Shown here one piece after another: positions 62,650 through 64,000 of a DNA stretch of 64,000 nucleotides. Both the position numbers and the translations under genes were made by a program. The DNA is from Chitinophagales bacterium (lineage in GTDB: Bacteria > Bacteroidota > Bacteroidia > Chitinophagales > UBA10324). The notes under the pieces were generated by a model. The model did no database searches, had not been told where the DNA came from, and was given only the letters and a program-made list of their open reading frames with translations. Each line of letters starts with the position of its first letter. Position 1 is the stretch's first letter. The DNA is taken from contig JANWWJ010000036.1 in assembly GCA_025056305.1 (NCBI GenBank), positions 1 through 64,000 of the forward strand, read 5' to 3'.

Positions 62650-63660
62650 TTAAGTTCCGCCCTGCAATTTTTCTTTAAGGTTGGTGCCTACCTCTTTTCC
62701 ATCCGGGTACATCGTACCCGAAACTTTGTTTTGCCAACGCAGCTTTACCAATTCCATCAATTCTGCCTGGAGCGGAATGTACCCAACTTCGCGTGCCAAA
62801 GTGTTGACGTGCTCCAGATAGAAATCCACAAATCGGTTAACGATCTCCGGTATGGTATCCTCCTGCCGCACATACAAATAGAGCGCCCGCGCCAAAGGCC
62901 CATAGGTTCCGTCCTGTACGGTCTGCTCTGAGGGTGTCACAGCAGCTGTGCCGTTGGCTTCATTTTCATCGTCAATAGGCACCAACTTGAGTTTTTCATG
63001 GTTTTCCAAGTAATAAGCGATGCCGAAATATCCCAAAGCCCCAGGGTTTGCATTGACACCTTGCACCAGCACGTTATCATCTTCGCTGGCCGTGTAATCG
63101 CCTCGGCTGTTTCCCCGTTCACCCATTACTGCTTCGGTGAAATATTCAAAGGTGCCACTGTCCGTCCCCGGTCCGAACAACTGAAGTTTCATGTCCGGAA
63201 AACCGGGCCGAACTTGATTCCAATTGGTGATTTTGCCCTGGGCTGCGGACTCCCATATTCGCCGCAATTCACTCAGCGATAATTTATCTACCCACGTGTT
63301 GTCAGGATGCACCACGACGGCTAAGCCGTCATAGGCCACCGGCAACTCTATGAAGTGCAGGCCACGTCCCGAGCAGTTGCTTACTTCTCCGGGCGCTATG
63401 GGTCGGGAAGCATTGGTAATGTGCACTTCTCCGTTACAGAATTTTTTAAATCCCCCGCCGGTACCCGACACTCCGATAGTAATGCGCACATCGGGATGTT
63501 GCTTTTGAAATTCTTCGGCTACGGCTTCGGTGATGGGATAAACCGTGCTGCTGCCATCAATGCGCAAGGTCGTCACACTGCTTTGCCGTTCGGAGCTCCC
63601 ACATTGGACCATAACGAAGGCCACAGCACAGAGGCCTACCTTTCCCAGCTGATGTCGCAT
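62650..63660 (-). CDS. pstS: Phosphate-binding lipoprotein PstS
   Basis: This protein of about 336 residues is from the ATG at 63660, which gives a lipoprotein signal ending in FVMVQC. The ATG at 63714 adds 18 residues that would disturb the signal. The mature part has LRIDGSSTVYPITEAVAEEF, ITIGVSGTGGGFKKFCNGEV, SRPIAPGEVSNC, LFGPGTDSGTFEYFTEAVMG and ALGYFGIAYYLEN, all residues of the phosphate-binding loops. The region upstream on the minus strand has the T-rich TAATCTTTTGATAACTTTTG, which may include the promoter. It is the first gene of the pst-pho operon. Confidence 0.95.
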   Translation of the reverse strand: MRHQLGKVGLCAVAFVMVQCGSSERQSSVTTLRIDGSSTVYPITEAVAEEFQKQHPDVRITIGVSGTGGGFKKFCNGEVHITNASRPIAPGEVSNCSGRGLHFIELPVAYDGLAVVVHPDNTWVDKLSLSELRRIWESAAQGKITNWNQVRPGFPDMKLQLFGPGTDSGTFEYFTEAVMGERGNSRGDYTASEDDNVLVQGVNANPGALGYFGIAYYLENHEKLKLVPIDDENEANGTAAVTPSEQTVQDGTYGPLARALYLYVRQEDTIPEIVNRFVDFYLEHVNTLAREVGYIPLQAELMELVKLRWQNKVSGTMYPDGKEVGTNLKEKLQGGT

Positions 63661-63877
63661 CGTGGTAAAAGTTGCTGGCACAAAGCTAATGGCGCCCTTT
63701 CCTTGCTGCTCCATTCAAAAGTTATCAAAAGATTACTGGCTGATGCCAGCAGGTAACAATTTGGAAACACACAAGGGAGATTTTCTTTGTTGTGCACACC
63801 CCATTTCGGGATGAAAGCCTGAAAGGAAAACAGAATATGCCCCGCGGTTTACAAAAACTTAAGCCGCTTTTGTAAGG
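63661..63877. other. Upstream region of pstS, no gene recognised
   Basis: These 217 bases lie between the start of pstS and the end of the next gene on the minus strand. Close to pstS the minus strand has TAACTTTTG (around 63717-63725), one base longer than TAnnTTTG, which may be the operon promoter. If so, the ATG at 63714 would lie at the RNA start and the ATG at 63660 is the better start. I cannot identify a Pho box. Confidence 0.35.
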
Positions 63878-64000
63878 TTAACCTGGTTTGGTTTGGTCGG
63901 AAACATCTGTTTGCGAGGAACTCGGTTCCGGCATCTGAGGCCAATCATCTTCATCATGCATCCACTGAGGCAGTGGATCATCGCCTGGACCCATGTTGCG
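63878..64000 (-). CDS. C-terminal tail of a gene that begins outside the window
   Basis: On the minus strand the frame is open from the window edge to TAA at 63878-63880 and gives 40 residues: RNMGPGDDPLPQWMHDEDDW, then PQMPEPSSSQTDVSDQTKPG. The composition (Asp, Pro, Ser, Gln) suggests a flexible acidic tail. No family can be recognised. The evidence is the open frame and the same strand as the pst operon only. Confidence 0.35.
   Translation of the reverse strand, partial: RNMGPGDDPLPQWMHDEDDWPQMPEPSSSQTDVSDQTKPG

Overview
The window is an ordinary, densely coded bacterial chromosome segment, most likely from the Bacteroidota (a Chitinophagia/Saprospiria-like lineage). The evidence is the repeated promoter element TAnnTTTG, two secreted proteins with type IX secretion (T9SS) C-terminal sorting domains, an ExbB-ExbD-ExbD-TonB operon, a DUF4468 protein, an Hc1-like histone, an EF-G2-like factor, and many small lipoproteins. 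I see no phage, insertion sequence, CRISPR array or recognisable defence island. Most genes lie on the minus strand in compact operons with ATGA-type overlaps.

Layout. 1-4325: a D-xylose-type ABC transporter (xylH, cut by the window edge; xylG; xylF) interrupted by an outer-membrane-protein gene that carries an in-frame amber codon. 4420-4586: two tRNA-Arg genes. 4634-8812: a metallo-beta-lactamase-fold lipoprotein, a 30-residue membrane microprotein with its own promoter, a DUF4468 protein, gyrB and a PepSY-like protein. 8859-12215: a polysaccharide-initiation cluster (oxidoreductase, lipoprotein, sugar-phosphate transferase). 12291-15286: a hypothetical gene, mtaB and lgt.

15283-22702 is a complete thiamine operon under a TPP riboswitch: thiS, thiC, a TenI/ThiE-like gene, thiD, thiE, thiG, thiH and a ThiF/MoeB-rhodanese protein. 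ThiC and ThiD make the pyrimidine half. ThiS, ThiF, ThiG and ThiH make the thiazole half, and ThiE joins them. A large soluble multi-PAS histidine kinase follows, then a divergent EF-G paralogue with altered GTPase residues, an ABC-F protein resembling EttA, the Hc1-like histone, a T9SS-exported M1 aminopeptidase and two secreted thioredoxin-fold proteins. After these come a SirB1-like protein, topA and cdd.

37899-43817 is a Ton energy-transduction operon (exbB, exbD, exbD, tonB). It continues into a two-helix membrane protein, a phosphate-binding-like lipoprotein and a TPR protein ending in a retropepsin fold without catalytic residues. Next come an amino-acid permease, a CUB/T9SS surface protein, nuoLMN without the rest of complex I, a small beta-barrel protein, recJ and three nucleotide-sugar genes (rmlA, an epimerase, galE). 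The window ends with a one-strand phosphate regulon, pstS-pstC-pstA-pstB-phoU-phoB-phoR, and the C-terminal tail of one more gene.

No clearly new defence or mobile system is present. The most interesting items are the Ton operon extension, the EF-G2-like factor, the riboswitch expression platform, the amber codon and the microprotein.
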